Assembly (NCBI GenBank): GCA_965372355.1
Contig: CBDVBZ010000005.1
Coordinates: 1-61,464, forward strand
Origin: CBDVBZ01 sp965372355
GTDB taxonomy: Bacteria; Krumholzibacteriota; Krumholzibacteriia; WVZY01
Direction of reading: 5' to 3'
Length of the DNA: 61,464 bases
Shown here: piece by piece, positions 26,972 to 35,999 of the stretch
Numbering within the stretch: position 1 is the stretch's first letter
Layout of the letters: each line of letters opens with the position of its first letter
Position numbers and translations under genes: made by a program
Notes under the pieces: generated by a model
Told to the model about the DNA's origin: nothing
What the model saw: only the letters and a program-made list of their open reading frames with translations
Databases searched by the model: none

Positions 26972-27339
26972 TCGCCCGGCCTCCTCGGCATCAACTCGAT
27001 TTCTTCCGTTTGTCGGGGTCTCGTTTCGACCTCGGCAACCATCTCCTCGGTCACACCGCTCGCCTTCTTCAATCTCGCGAGCTCGGCCCGGAGCTCGGGG
27101 AGCTCGGCCCGGCGGTTCGCCAGACGCAACTGCCACGCGGACAGATCGTCCTGGGCATTCCCGAGGCGTGCCTGGACGGCGTCGAGATTCTCGTTGAGGT
27201 CCCCCGAATCAGACTTGAGTTCTTCGATGTCTACGGGCGACACCGTGCACATCTGTGACTTTCCCCCACACGCCGCGAACACCGCGAGCGCAATGAGACT
27301 TAGCGTCAGCAAGACGGCAATCGTGAATCTGAGACGCAC
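26968..27339 (-). CDS. Small coiled-coil lipoprotein
   Basis: 123 residues from a GTG at 27339 (AAGGAG nine bases upstream). The lipobox is FAAC; the mature part is mostly one charged coiled coil (DLNENLDAVQARLGNAQDDL, ELRAELARLKKAS). Co-transcribed with the LysM lipoprotein that follows with a 4-bp overlap. The pair may form a coiled-coil complex in the periplasm; this is inference. Confidence 0.78.
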   Translation of the reverse strand: MRLRFTIAVLLTLSLIALAVFAACGGKSQMCTVSPVDIEELKSDSGDLNENLDAVQARLGNAQDDLSAWQLRLANRRAELPELRAELARLKKASGVTEEMVAEVETRPRQTEEIELMPRRPGE

Positions 27340-27388
27340 GGAATAGTGCTCCTTAGTAACCAAGGCGGGGTCAAGTAAAGCGCTGAGA

Positions 27389-27417
27389 AAGTTAGCATTC
27401 GACTAACAGACTGTCAA
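27389..27417 (-). promoter_or_regulatory. Promoter of the two small lipoproteins
   Basis: The minus strand has TTGACA (27417-27412), 17 bp and TAACTT (27394-27389), 50 bp before the GTG start. Confidence 0.65.
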
Positions 27418-27459
27418 GACGATTTCTGTCAACTCGCCCCGCGCAACATCAGCAAGCAA

Positions 27460-29262
27460 CTACGGTTTTCCTTTTTTCTCGACGACGCGGATACCGAGCT
27501 CTTCGAGCTGCTCCGGTTCGACCGGTGAGGGCGCGTCGTCCATGAGGGATGTCGCCTTCTGCGTCTTGGGAAAGGCGATGACGTCCCGGATCGAGTCGAG
27601 GCCGGCAAGGATCATGACGATACGATCGAGCCCGGGCGCGATCCCCCCGTGCGGCGGCGCCCCATATTCGAGCGCGCGTAGCAGGAACCCAAAACGCCGT
27701 GCGGCGTCTTCCTTCGATATCCCGGCCACCTCGAGGATTTTTTCCTGAAGTGCCCGGTTGTGGACTCGGATGCTGCCCGAGGCGAGCTCGACGCCGTTGC
27801 ATACGAGGTCGTAAAGATGTGCCCTGACCTTCGATGGATCGCTGTCGAGGAGTGGTATGTCCTCCTCGTACGGCATCGTGAAAAAGTGATGCGACGCGGT
27901 GTAGGACTGCCGTTCCTCGTCCCACTCGTAGAGCGGGAAGTCGTGGACCCAGAGGAACTCGAAGCGGTTCTCCTCCGCCAGCGACAGCTTCTTGCCGCAC
28001 TTCGAGCGAAGCCGGCCCAGGATCGGCGAGACCTTCTCGGGCCGGCCGATCACGGCGAGAAGGAGATCTCCATCCTCGAGCTCGAGCGTGTCGACGAGGT
28101 GGTTTGCCGTCGGTCCGCCGATGATCTTCGCGAGCGGGCCCTTCAGCTGACCGGACTTCTTTCTGAGATGTATGAGCCCACCGGCCCCCATCGACTTCGC
28201 CGTCTTTTCGAAGTCCTCAACGGACTTGGCCGTCAGCCGCTCACCATCCTTGACGACAAAGCCTCGGACAGATTCACCCCGGTCGAACGCCTCGCGCATC
28301 ACTCTGAATTCGGTTTCGGCAAAGATATCGTTCAACGTCTGTAGCTCGAGCCCAAAACGAAGATCCGGTTTGTCGGTCCCGTATCGCTCCATGGCCTCCC
28401 GGTATGGCAACACGGGAAACGGTGTCTTTAGCTTCAGGTCACGTCCGACCAGAAAGATCTCGGTCATCAGTTCTTCGACCAGGCGGAAGACATCCTCCTC
28501 CTGGACAAAACTCATCTCGATGTCGATCTGGGTGTGTTCCGGCTGCCGGTCCGCGCGGAGATCCTCGTCGCGCATGCAGCGCGCCATCTGGAAGTAGCGA
28601 TCGAACCCCGCAACCATGAGTATCTGTTTGTAGAGCTGCGGGCTTTGCGGAAGCGCGTAGAAGCTGCCCGGTCGAAGCCGGCTCGGCACCAGGTAGTCCC
28701 TTGCGCCTTCCGGTGTGCACCGCACGAGCATCGGTGTTTCGATTTCCAGGAAGTTCTTTGCGTCGAGAAAATTTCTGACGGCGAGAATCACCCGGTGCCT
28801 CAACTCGATCTTCTGTCGCATAGGCGACCGGCGCAGATCGAGATAACGGTACCTGAGACGAAGATCCTCGTTGGCCTTGACATCGTCCGTGATCGTAAAG
28901 GGCGGCACCTTCGACTCGTTCAACAGATACAACCGCTCGACCGCCACCTCTATCGCCCCGGTCGCGACATCGTCGCGTACCATCTCCTTGGGTCGGTCCT
29001 GAACGGTCCCCTGACAGGCAACGACATCCTCCATGTTGAGCCCCTTGGAGATCTCGTCGAGTTGCCCGACCGACGGATCGACAAGAAGCTGCACGGTGCC
29101 GTACCGATCTCGAAGATCGACAAACCGTAACCCACCGAGATTGCGGACGCGCGCCACCCAACCCATAAGAACGACTTTTCCCCCGGCGTGCTGCTTGCCC
29201 AGTGCACCGCACGTGTGCGTGCGCGAAAACGGGATAACGTATTTCCTGAATTCCTCAGTCAT
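27460..29262 (-). CDS. aspS: Aspartate--tRNA ligase
   Basis: 600 residues from the ATG at 29262; an upstream ATG at 29307 would add 15 residues inside hisS. OB-fold anticodon domain (VVLMGWVARVRNLGGLRFVD), class II motif 2 (FYALPQSPQLYKQILMVAG, RYFQMARCMRDEDLRADRQP), the bacterial GAD insertion and motif 3 (EYGAPPHGGIAPGLDRIVM). Whether it is discriminating or non-discriminating cannot be decided by eye. The start overlaps the end of hisS by 8 bp; hisS-aspS is a frequent pair. Confidence 0.96.
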   Translation of the reverse strand: MTEEFRKYVIPFSRTHTCGALGKQHAGGKVVLMGWVARVRNLGGLRFVDLRDRYGTVQLLVDPSVGQLDEISKGLNMEDVVACQGTVQDRPKEMVRDDVATGAIEVAVERLYLLNESKVPPFTITDDVKANEDLRLRYRYLDLRRSPMRQKIELRHRVILAVRNFLDAKNFLEIETPMLVRCTPEGARDYLVPSRLRPGSFYALPQSPQLYKQILMVAGFDRYFQMARCMRDEDLRADRQPEHTQIDIEMSFVQEEDVFRLVEELMTEIFLVGRDLKLKTPFPVLPYREAMERYGTDKPDLRFGLELQTLNDIFAETEFRVMREAFDRGESVRGFVVKDGERLTAKSVEDFEKTAKSMGAGGLIHLRKKSGQLKGPLAKIIGGPTANHLVDTLELEDGDLLLAVIGRPEKVSPILGRLRSKCGKKLSLAEENRFEFLWVHDFPLYEWDEERQSYTASHHFFTMPYEEDIPLLDSDPSKVRAHLYDLVCNGVELASGSIRVHNRALQEKILEVAGISKEDAARRFGFLLRALEYGAPPHGGIAPGLDRIVMILAGLDSIRDVIAFPKTQKATSLMDDAPSPVEPEQLEELGIRVVEKKGKP

Positions 29263-30505
29263 GCTTTGTCTGCTCCGCGTGCGAGGCGAGAAGGTGATCT
29301 TCGACATCCACCTGGGTGCGCTGGTCCATATTCTTCCACTTGAGCCTATCCGGGGATTGAGCGTCTACGATAACGACGACCTTCGCCCCTTTCTTCTCCG
29401 CACTCTTGAGCTGGGTCTTGAGCGCGCGCATCGAGGCGTCCACCTCGACGGTGCCAAACACTCTCAGCACCCGTGCCGTCTCCAGAGAACGCTCCGCCGA
29501 GCCTTTGTCCAGGCAGACGACATAGAAATCCCGTCGGGGTTTCGACCGCGATACGGCCTTCGTATCCGGCAACACGCTGATGATCCTCTCCAGACCCGCG
29601 CTGAACCCAACGGCGGGAGTGCTCGGTCCGCCGCATTGTTCGACGAGGTCATCGTAGCGTCCTCCGCCACAAAGGGCGTTTTGAGCGCCCAGCGAGCCAT
29701 GGAGTATTTCGAACGTCGTTTTCGTATAGTAATCCAGGCCGCGAACGAGTTGGGGATCCTTTTCGAAGTCTCGTCCCATGGCGTCGAGCAGCGAGAAGAC
29801 CTCGTCGACATGCGTATTGCATTCGTCGCAGAGGTGGTCCGCGATCGCGGGTAGACTCTTTTTGATCTGGTCATCCCGTTTGCAGTCGAACACACGCAGC
29901 GGGTTGCTCACCGCCCGTTCCTTGCAGTCACTGCAGAGACTGCCCATCCGGGTTTTGAGCGACTCGCGCAGGATCTCCATGTAACGCTCCCTGCACACCC
30001 GGCAGCCTACCGAGTTGACTTTGACCGTCAACCCATCGAACCCCAGAGCTTCCAGTGAGGTCATGACAATATCGATGACTTCGACATCGAGCATGGGACT
30101 CGTACTGCCGACGGCCTCGACACCAACCTGGTGGAACTGTCTGTACCGTCCCGCCTGGGGACGATCGTATCTGAACATCGGTCCGATGTAGGATAGCCGG
30201 GTCACTCCGCCGACGCGGTGCATCCCGGCGTCGAGGTATGCCCGAATCGCCGCTGCGGTGTTCTCGGGCCGCAGCGTGATACTTCGTCCACCGCGATCCT
30301 TGAAAGTATACATCTCCTTCGAGACGATATCGGTCGCTTCTCCGACCGAACGGATGAACAAGTCCGTTGACTCGAAGATCGGCGTCCGAAGAGGTTCGTA
30401 CCCGAAACTCGCGAAGGTCGAATCGAATACACCTTCGACGTATCTCCACGTGTAGATATCGGGCGGACCTATGTCTTGTGTACCCCTTGGTCGAGAGTAC
30501 TTCAT
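29255..30505 (-). CDS. hisS: Histidine--tRNA ligase
   Basis: 416 residues, standard length. Class II motif 1 and N-terminus (RGTQDIGPPD), motif 2 (MFRYDRPQAGRYRQFHQVGV), the HisA blocks (VRGLDYYTKTTFEI and GGGRYDDLVEQCGG) and a C-terminal anticodon-binding domain are all visible. GAGG lies in front of the ATG. The gene overlaps the VanZ-like gene upstream by 4 bp (ATGA) and aspS downstream. Confidence 0.96.
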   Translation of the reverse strand: MKYSRPRGTQDIGPPDIYTWRYVEGVFDSTFASFGYEPLRTPIFESTDLFIRSVGEATDIVSKEMYTFKDRGGRSITLRPENTAAAIRAYLDAGMHRVGGVTRLSYIGPMFRYDRPQAGRYRQFHQVGVEAVGSTSPMLDVEVIDIVMTSLEALGFDGLTVKVNSVGCRVCRERYMEILRESLKTRMGSLCSDCKERAVSNPLRVFDCKRDDQIKKSLPAIADHLCDECNTHVDEVFSLLDAMGRDFEKDPQLVRGLDYYTKTTFEILHGSLGAQNALCGGGRYDDLVEQCGGPSTPAVGFSAGLERIISVLPDTKAVSRSKPRRDFYVVCLDKGSAERSLETARVLRVFGTVEVDASMRALKTQLKSAEKKGAKVVVIVDAQSPDRLKWKNMDQRTQVDVEDHLLASHAEQTKHD

Positions 30506-30915
30506 GTCTGCTTTTCCTCTTCGGCTCCCAACAGCTTATCTCCCGTCGTCCTGCCACCCAACGGAGTAAACGTAAACAAAGCGATACCGGCCGCGGCGCC
30601 CAGCGTGTCGGCAACCCAGTCACCGATGCTCATGTCGCGGCCCGGCACGAGGCTCTGACAAAGTTCATTCAGCGCGCCGATCGTCACCGCCACCGAAACC
30701 AAAAACCCGAAGGTCGCCCACGGCGATGCGCTGATATTCCAACGGACGCTTCGGAACAGGAGCAAACCCAGAATGAAGTACTCGACGAAGTGGGCCAGCT
30801 TGTCCCGCAACAAAAACTCAGGACCCGGTGCGGACAGTGTGGGAATCAACGACACCACAAATATGAGCGCGACGTACGCGACAACCGGCAACATACGACG
30901 CCACTTCTTGGCCAT
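30502..30915 (-). CDS. VanZ-like membrane protein
   Basis: 137 residues with four hydrophobic helices. The VanZ-like signature is LRDKLAHFVEYFILGLLLF ... LNELCQSLVPGRDMSIGDW. Inner-membrane protein of unknown biochemical role. Translationally coupled to hisS through ATGA. Confidence 0.85.
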   Translation of the reverse strand: MAKKWRRMLPVVAYVALIFVVSLIPTLSAPGPEFLLRDKLAHFVEYFILGLLLFRSVRWNISASPWATFGFLVSVAVTIGALNELCQSLVPGRDMSIGDWVADTLGAAAGIALFTFTPLGGRTTGDKLLGAEEEKQT

Positions 30916-30969
30916 TTCCCATCACTTCACAATCGCGCACACGCGAGTCTACGGCGATGCCGAGAAGAA

Positions 30970-31428
30970 CTACCGGTCGCCAAATCGTTTGAATATCTCG
31001 AGAACGTCCGTGACCGTATGCGCGTTGCGCAAGCTGTTGCGAAACTCCTCGTGATTGAGAAGACGAGAGATCTTGGCGAGGACTTTAATGTGGCTTCTCC
31101 TGCTGGCCTTCGGTCCGAGGATGATGAAAAAGAGGTCCACACCCATGCCATCCAGCGCTGCGAAATCGACCTCACCGTCCGTACGAAAGAAACCAGCGAC
31201 CAGCTGATCGACCCCGTCCGTGTACGCGTGCGGGATGGCCACACCGTTCCCAATCCCGGTACTCATCACTCTCTCGCGTTCGATGACGTCGCGAAGAGCG
31301 AGTTCGTAATCCTTGATCATGTTCTTGGAATCGAAATGCTTCACAACACGCTCGAGGAGCGCTTCTTTTTCCAGCAGCTCCACTCCAAGCAGTATTGTCT
31401 CGGCGCTGAACAATTCGGATAATCTCAT
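30970..31428 (-). CDS. PTS EIIA domain protein (PtsN/fructose type)
   Basis: 152 residues, a single EIIA domain. The phosphorylatable histidine lies in GIGNGVAIPHAYTDGV, followed by the DGMGVDLFFIILGP strand typical of PtsN-like proteins. No PTS permease is nearby, so a regulatory role like nitrogen-PTS EIIA is more likely than sugar uptake. It sits between a binding-protein-like gene and the VanZ-like gene on the same strand. Confidence 0.9.
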   Translation of the reverse strand: MRLSELFSAETILLGVELLEKEALLERVVKHFDSKNMIKDYELALRDVIERERVMSTGIGNGVAIPHAYTDGVDQLVAGFFRTDGEVDFAALDGMGVDLFFIILGPKASRRSHIKVLAKISRLLNHEEFRNSLRNAHTVTDVLEIFKRFGDR

Positions 31429-31504
31429 GTCTGGTCCTTATTTGAGCATGTCTGCGGCGGATACAACGCATGAAAATATTTGGAAAACCGGGGTCTGTCA
31501 AGCC

Positions 31505-32419
31505 TTAGTGACCACCGGCGGTCCGCTCGAAAAGATCGCCCACCTCGCGAATCTGCCCTCTGCTCACCGGTTCGAGGGCCGCTACACCATAGGACTTGAG
31601 CAATCTCACCGTCTCGGGCTGGTTGACGGGGGAGGCCGCCTCATCGACGAGTCTGGCGATGTTCTTGAGCTTTCTTGTGTAGTAGCGCGTGCCACTCGTG
31701 CGCGTCGCGATCACCGTCTCGGGGAGCGCGTCCTCCCGTTCCAGCACGGCCACCTCCCCACGACCGATCACGCCCCTTTCGGTCAACGACGTTACGTCGC
31801 TCAGCCTGCAGGCGCCCAGCCGGTAGGCACCGTACACGACCCCGAGGACCACCCTGCTCTGGTCCCCCTCACCGCCGGCAAAACGGAGATCGGAGAGCAA
31901 CTCGGGGATTCGAAAACCCTGTTTGGAGAGCATTGACAACTGCACCCAAAAACCGTTTACCGAGTGTGGATCGGAGAACACGACATCCTCTGGAGACAAA
32001 CGCGAGTAGTCGATCGACTCCTCCGATCGGGCGATCAGGATCGCGCTGTCGCCGCGCTTCGCCGTACGTCTGATTTCGTATATCGCTTCGATCCCGAGCT
32101 CATCGCTCCGCATGAGGAACTCGTGCGTCGACATGACAAAGAGATCGCACTGGAGATGCTTTTCGTCGCCCGCATGGAGCACGACGGGGCGCCTCGTCTC
32201 GTCGCTGAGCAGGAGGCGCAGCGGCTCGTAGACGCTCATCACGCGGGAAGGACGATCATCATAGACACAGATATCGATGATGTTGTGCTGGGCGTCGCCT
32301 CCGCTGACCAGCGCGCTTATCGCTACACCGACAACGAACAACGCGATTACCAAGGTGAGCCACCGCCCCATGTAAGTGGAGATGATGCTGAGGTCGATCG
32401 GTTTGATTCTGTCTTTCAT
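31505..32419 (-). CDS. PhnD-like periplasmic-binding fold protein, membrane-anchored
   Basis: 304 residues. One N-terminal membrane helix (MGRWLTLVIALFVVGVAISA) without a clear cleavage site, then a binding-protein fold: ICVYDDRPSRVMSVYEPLRL, DSAILIARSEESIDYSRL, DVVFSDPHSVNGFWVQ and VVLGVVYGAYRLG. These resemble the PhnD/SsuA-type family. No ABC permease or ATPase genes accompany it, so it is probably a sensor or scaffold and not a transporter component. It lies between ybbR and the EIIA gene. Confidence 0.7.
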   Translation of the reverse strand: MKDRIKPIDLSIISTYMGRWLTLVIALFVVGVAISALVSGGDAQHNIIDICVYDDRPSRVMSVYEPLRLLLSDETRRPVVLHAGDEKHLQCDLFVMSTHEFLMRSDELGIEAIYEIRRTAKRGDSAILIARSEESIDYSRLSPEDVVFSDPHSVNGFWVQLSMLSKQGFRIPELLSDLRFAGGEGDQSRVVLGVVYGAYRLGACRLSDVTSLTERGVIGRGEVAVLEREDALPETVIATRTSGTRYYTRKLKNIARLVDEAASPVNQPETVRLLKSYGVAALEPVSRGQIREVGDLFERTAGGH

Positions 32420-32432
32420 TGTTCGGTGGCTT

Positions 32433-33389
32433 CTACATCGACTGGGAATCCGACATCTGCGAGATGATGATTCTCAGGCTGTCGACGTTCATCAGGTATT
32501 TCTCTACACCGTCGGGGACGATGACCTCCGGAGCCAGCGTGTACTGCCCCGGCGGTCTCCCGCTGAGGTCGACCAGCACCGTGACATCACCCGACGACAG
32601 CGTATCGAGCATTGACTGCGGCCCCTCGATCGTGAGCGAGACGGTCTTCGGGAAGATCTCAGTCGAGTGCCTGTCGTCGTCGATCAGAATCGTCGGCGGC
32701 ACGTTGGCAAGTACCCTCCGGCCCCTGGCGCTGACCGAAATCGTCACGACAACTTTGTCGGGGGCACACGTAAAGAGGTCCGGGTCGTAGTCGAGCGCGG
32801 TCTCCCGCTCCAGCGATTCGCGGATTCTACCCAGGTCGATGGGTTTTGTCGGCAGCTTCTCCAGTGGTTTCACGGCGCTCTCCGGCCCGGTGACAACCAC
32901 CATGTCCGGGCGAGCGTTGGGGACTTCGTTCAACAACTGGTTCTGAACGAGGCTCCCCGACAGAATGACGGCAACCCAGACTCTCTTCGAGAGCAGCCGT
33001 TCGATTCCCACCTCGACCGAAAACGGCGACAGGATACGTACGTCCCCCGGCTCGACGTTCGGAGGCAGAAGCACGTCCGACACGGAGAGCCGCTGCGAAA
33101 ACCGCCCCGGCCTGGCCCTGGCCATGTTGACCATGACGCTAATCTTTCTGAAACCCATAAAGAAAAGATCCCTTCGGGTGCCGGTAACGCTAAGCTCGGC
33201 TTCCGAGGGAATCCTGCCGGTGAGGGTGAGGGAGTCGGGGAGATTGACGAAGCGTAGGTTCGCTACGTAGTTTCTCTTGGCTTCCTGCTGACCGCTGGCA
33301 TTGAACCAGATCATCAGCGCAACGATCAGCGCAACGAGCTTCACACCGATGCTATCGATCAGTCCTCGCGGGAAGCTAGTAAGTTTCAT
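32433..33389 (-). CDS. YbbR domain protein (CdaR-like)
   Basis: 318 residues. One N-terminal membrane helix (GVKLVALIVALMIWFNASGQ) followed by about three YbbR repeats (VRILSPFSVEVGIERLLSKR, VTGPESAVKPLEKLPTKPID, VSLTIEGPQSMLD). In Firmicutes such proteins regulate the c-di-AMP cyclase CdaA; no cyclase gene lies in this window. GGGAGG precedes the ATG, which overlaps the amidase 3' end by 14 bp. Confidence 0.9.
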   Translation of the reverse strand: MKLTSFPRGLIDSIGVKLVALIVALMIWFNASGQQEAKRNYVANLRFVNLPDSLTLTGRIPSEAELSVTGTRRDLFFMGFRKISVMVNMARARPGRFSQRLSVSDVLLPPNVEPGDVRILSPFSVEVGIERLLSKRVWVAVILSGSLVQNQLLNEVPNARPDMVVVTGPESAVKPLEKLPTKPIDLGRIRESLERETALDYDPDLFTCAPDKVVVTISVSARGRRVLANVPPTILIDDDRHSTEIFPKTVSLTIEGPQSMLDTLSSGDVTVLVDLSGRPPGQYTLAPEVIVPDGVEKYLMNVDSLRIIISQMSDSQSM

Positions 33390-34692
33390 ACGCCTCCCTG
33401 ATCACCAGTTCTTGCCCTACGCGTATCATTTTCGAGTTACCCATCCGGTTCGATTTCTGGATCGACGCAACGCTCGTGTTGTACCTGCGAGAAATTGTCC
33501 AGAGCGTGTCACCCTTTCTCACCCGGTGCACCACAAGGTTACTCGTTTCCTCCGGCGGTGGATACTTCTTCATGAACTTCAGGACACCGTCGGCGATCGC
33601 CCTCGCGGTTTTCGCCTTACCTTCGTCGCTCTTCAGAATCTTTGCGTCGCTCGAATTCGTCACAAAGCCGGTCTCGACCATCACCGATGGCATGTCGATC
33701 GACTTGAGCACGGCGAACGATTTCTGCTTCACGGTTCGCGTGGGCGGCAGACCGGGTTGCCGCATGGCCTTCAGGATCTCCTCGGCAAGAAGAGAGCTGC
33801 GCTGCATCATCGACTGCTGGTTCACGTCCACCAGCATATGGAGGATGTCGTCGTTCCGGGTCCCCTCGACCCCAAGCTCCTCCGCCGCACGGTCCTTGTC
33901 GGCGAGGAGTTTCGATGCGGTCGATTGTGCCCCCGATGGAGACAGAAAGAACAGCTCGATGCCACGTGCGCTCTTTTTCGGCGCGGAATTCAGGTGAATG
34001 CTAACGAAGATATCGGCACCTTGTTTCTTGGCGATCCGTGTACGGCTGGGGAGCGACAGAAACACGTCTCGGTCCCGCGTCAAGACCGCCTTGTATCCCT
34101 TTCGAGCGTTGATCTCGGCCGCGACGCGTCTGGCGATATCGAGCGCTTCGCGTTTCTCGACCAGATCGTAGCGCCCCACGGCGCCAGGATCCGACCCCCC
34201 GTGACCGGCGTCGATGGCAATCACATAGTCGCGCCGGGACGGAGACGTCGCCGGCGCGATGCCCCGGTTTGTCGTCCTCGAAGAGCGCGTCTCGACGGTG
34301 GCTTCCACGTCGAGGACGATGCGGTTGGGCATGTCGTCCACCGACACGAGGAAGAAGTCGCTCCAGCCCGCCTCGCTCCGCAGATCCAGAACGACCTGAG
34401 CTCCCCACGAGAGCCGGTTGATCCGGATGCGACGGACCACGCCGCCGGAGACGTTCATGGCCCTCAGCTTACTCGATGCAGCGGTCCTGGGAATATTGAT
34501 CGCGATCCGTTCGGGGTTCTTGACGGACACGACTTCGTAGGGCGCCCGCTCGGACAGATCGATAACCACCCTCGTCTGCCCGCCGTGGACGGCGCACCGA
34601 ATGTGGCTGACCAGCGGCCGGGCCACACCCAGCCCGGGCAACAGCGCCAAGGCTGCCACCACAACGAGGAATGATAAGCTGCGTGTCTTCAT
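33376..34692 (-). CDS. N-acetylmuramoyl-L-alanine amidase with AMIN and LysM domains
   Basis: 438 residues from the ATG at 34692. Signal peptide, AMIN domain (TRVVIDLSERAPYEVV, MPNRIVLDVEAT), then Amidase_3: YVIAIDAGHGGSDPGAVG (zinc His), FVSIHLNSAPKKSARGIELF (second His) and MPSVMVETGFVTNSSDAK (catalytic Glu). A C-terminal LysM (HRVRKGDTLWTISRRYNTS) binds peptidoglycan. Periplasmic hydrolase for cell separation. First gene of the amidase-ybbR-phnD-like-EIIA-vanZ-hisS-aspS run. Confidence 0.95.
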   Translation of the reverse strand: MKTRSLSFLVVVAALALLPGLGVARPLVSHIRCAVHGGQTRVVIDLSERAPYEVVSVKNPERIAINIPRTAASSKLRAMNVSGGVVRRIRINRLSWGAQVVLDLRSEAGWSDFFLVSVDDMPNRIVLDVEATVETRSSRTTNRGIAPATSPSRRDYVIAIDAGHGGSDPGAVGRYDLVEKREALDIARRVAAEINARKGYKAVLTRDRDVFLSLPSRTRIAKKQGADIFVSIHLNSAPKKSARGIELFFLSPSGAQSTASKLLADKDRAAEELGVEGTRNDDILHMLVDVNQQSMMQRSSLLAEEILKAMRQPGLPPTRTVKQKSFAVLKSIDMPSVMVETGFVTNSSDAKILKSDEGKAKTARAIADGVLKFMKKYPPPEETSNLVVHRVRKGDTLWTISRRYNTSVASIQKSNRMGNSKMIRVGQELVIREAYETY

Positions 34693-34855
34693 TAGCGACA
34701 CCCCAACGGTCTTCTCTAAAGTGATCCGCACGACCCCCGTGGATCCCAGAGAATAACTACCTGAGGACCGTTATATTGCGCAAGAACTTCGACGGGTGCG
34801 TGACCACAAAATAGAACAGGGGGAAAAACTTTGGCAAGCAAATACTCAGGGGGAG

Positions 34856-35791
34856 TTAGTCCGTTACTTCCTTGCCGGAAAGCACATACGCCAACGGATT
34901 CTTCTTACGGCCCTTGTAGATGACCTCGTAGTGAAGATGCGTGGCGGTCGAGCGGCCTGATGAGCCCACCCGAGCGATCACATCGCCGCGTTTGACCCTC
35001 TGGCCTTTCTTGACCAAAAGCTTGGATGCGTGGGCGTAACGGGTGACGTAGTCAAATCCGTGGTTTATCTCGACGGTATAGCCGAAGTTGGCCCATTTGC
35101 CCGCAAACGTGACGATGCCGTCGGCCGAGGCAAAAATCGGTGTCCCCAGACGCGCCGAGTAATCCACTCCCCAGTGACGGGAAGACCGCCCCGTAATCGG
35201 GTCCATGCGGCGTCCGAAGCGGCTCGAGATCCATCCGCGACCCACCGGCTTGATCGATGGCGTCGCGTTGAGGCGATCCCGGTTATCGCTCAGCGTCTTG
35301 ACGATATCCCGATAGACATCTGACTGCAACTTCGCCTGGCGCACCAGCTTCTCCACGTCTTCTCTGAGTCCGGTGATCTGCTCCCGCGTGCCCTCGTCCA
35401 GTGTCGACAACGACCGGATATACCCGAAATCAGGGCCACCGACACCCACTTCGGTGACGTCTTCGGCGAGATCATCGAGGTTGGCCAGCAAGCGCGCCTT
35501 CTTCTGAAAATCGAAGTTCTGCCGGACCTGGCCTTCCAGGTGGGTGACTTCGTGCGAGAGTGCATCCAGCTGGGCTCGAAGGGCCTCGTTATCCTTCGTG
35601 AGGCGGGTGACCTGATACGTTTCGCCCGCTTTGAGTGTGTACTGGAGGACGGTCCCGGTGCTCACCGCGACCAGCGCCGCCACCACGGCTAACACCATAA
35701 ATGCAAGCCACTTAGACACACGAATCGTCTTGAGCCCGGTGTTTCCGGCGGGTACGTACAGAAAAGTGAAGTATCTTTTCGCGTTTCTCAT
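34856..35791 (-). CDS. M23 family murein endopeptidase with coiled coil
   Basis: 311 residues from the ATG at 35791. N-terminal membrane anchor (KWLAFMVLAVVAALVAVST), a coiled-coil segment (LTKDNEALRAQLDALSHEVT) and a complete LytM domain: SSRFGRRMDPITGR, HWGVDYSARLGTPIFA, FDYVTRYAHASKLLV and HLHYEV with the H-x-H zinc ligand. This resembles DipM/MepM-like cell-wall hydrolases. It has its own promoter downstream of the sigma-factor terminator. Confidence 0.93.
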   Translation of the reverse strand: MRNAKRYFTFLYVPAGNTGLKTIRVSKWLAFMVLAVVAALVAVSTGTVLQYTLKAGETYQVTRLTKDNEALRAQLDALSHEVTHLEGQVRQNFDFQKKARLLANLDDLAEDVTEVGVGGPDFGYIRSLSTLDEGTREQITGLREDVEKLVRQAKLQSDVYRDIVKTLSDNRDRLNATPSIKPVGRGWISSRFGRRMDPITGRSSRHWGVDYSARLGTPIFASADGIVTFAGKWANFGYTVEINHGFDYVTRYAHASKLLVKKGQRVKRGDVIARVGSSGRSTATHLHYEVIYKGRKKNPLAYVLSGKEVTD

Positions 35792-35836
35792 AGGGTCTGG
35801 CCTGCTGCGGGGATCACCGTCACCAAACAAGCGAGT

Positions 35837-35866
35837 AGGTTACGGGGTCGGATGCGTTTCTGTCAA
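35837..35866 (-). promoter_or_regulatory. Promoter of the M23 peptidase gene
   Basis: The minus strand has TTGACA (35866-35861), 18 bp and TAACCT (35842-35837). Confidence 0.6.
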
Positions 35867-35924
35867 GGCCATTCTCCACCGGAGTCTGCAGGATTGCAAG
35901 TTCCATACCAGAGAAACAGCCTAT

Positions 35925-35966
35925 AAAAATCAAGAGGTTACCACGCCTCACGGCGCGGCAACCTCT
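35925..35966 (-). terminator. Intrinsic terminator after the sigma factor gene
   Basis: The stem AGAGGTT-CC-CGCC pairs with GGCG-GG-AACCTCT around a TCAC loop, and the minus strand ends in TGATTTTTA. The plus strand also has a T-tract, so it may work in both directions. Confidence 0.8.
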
Positions 35967-35999
35967 CTTTTTGTGACTGATGGTGACCGAGAACGGGCG

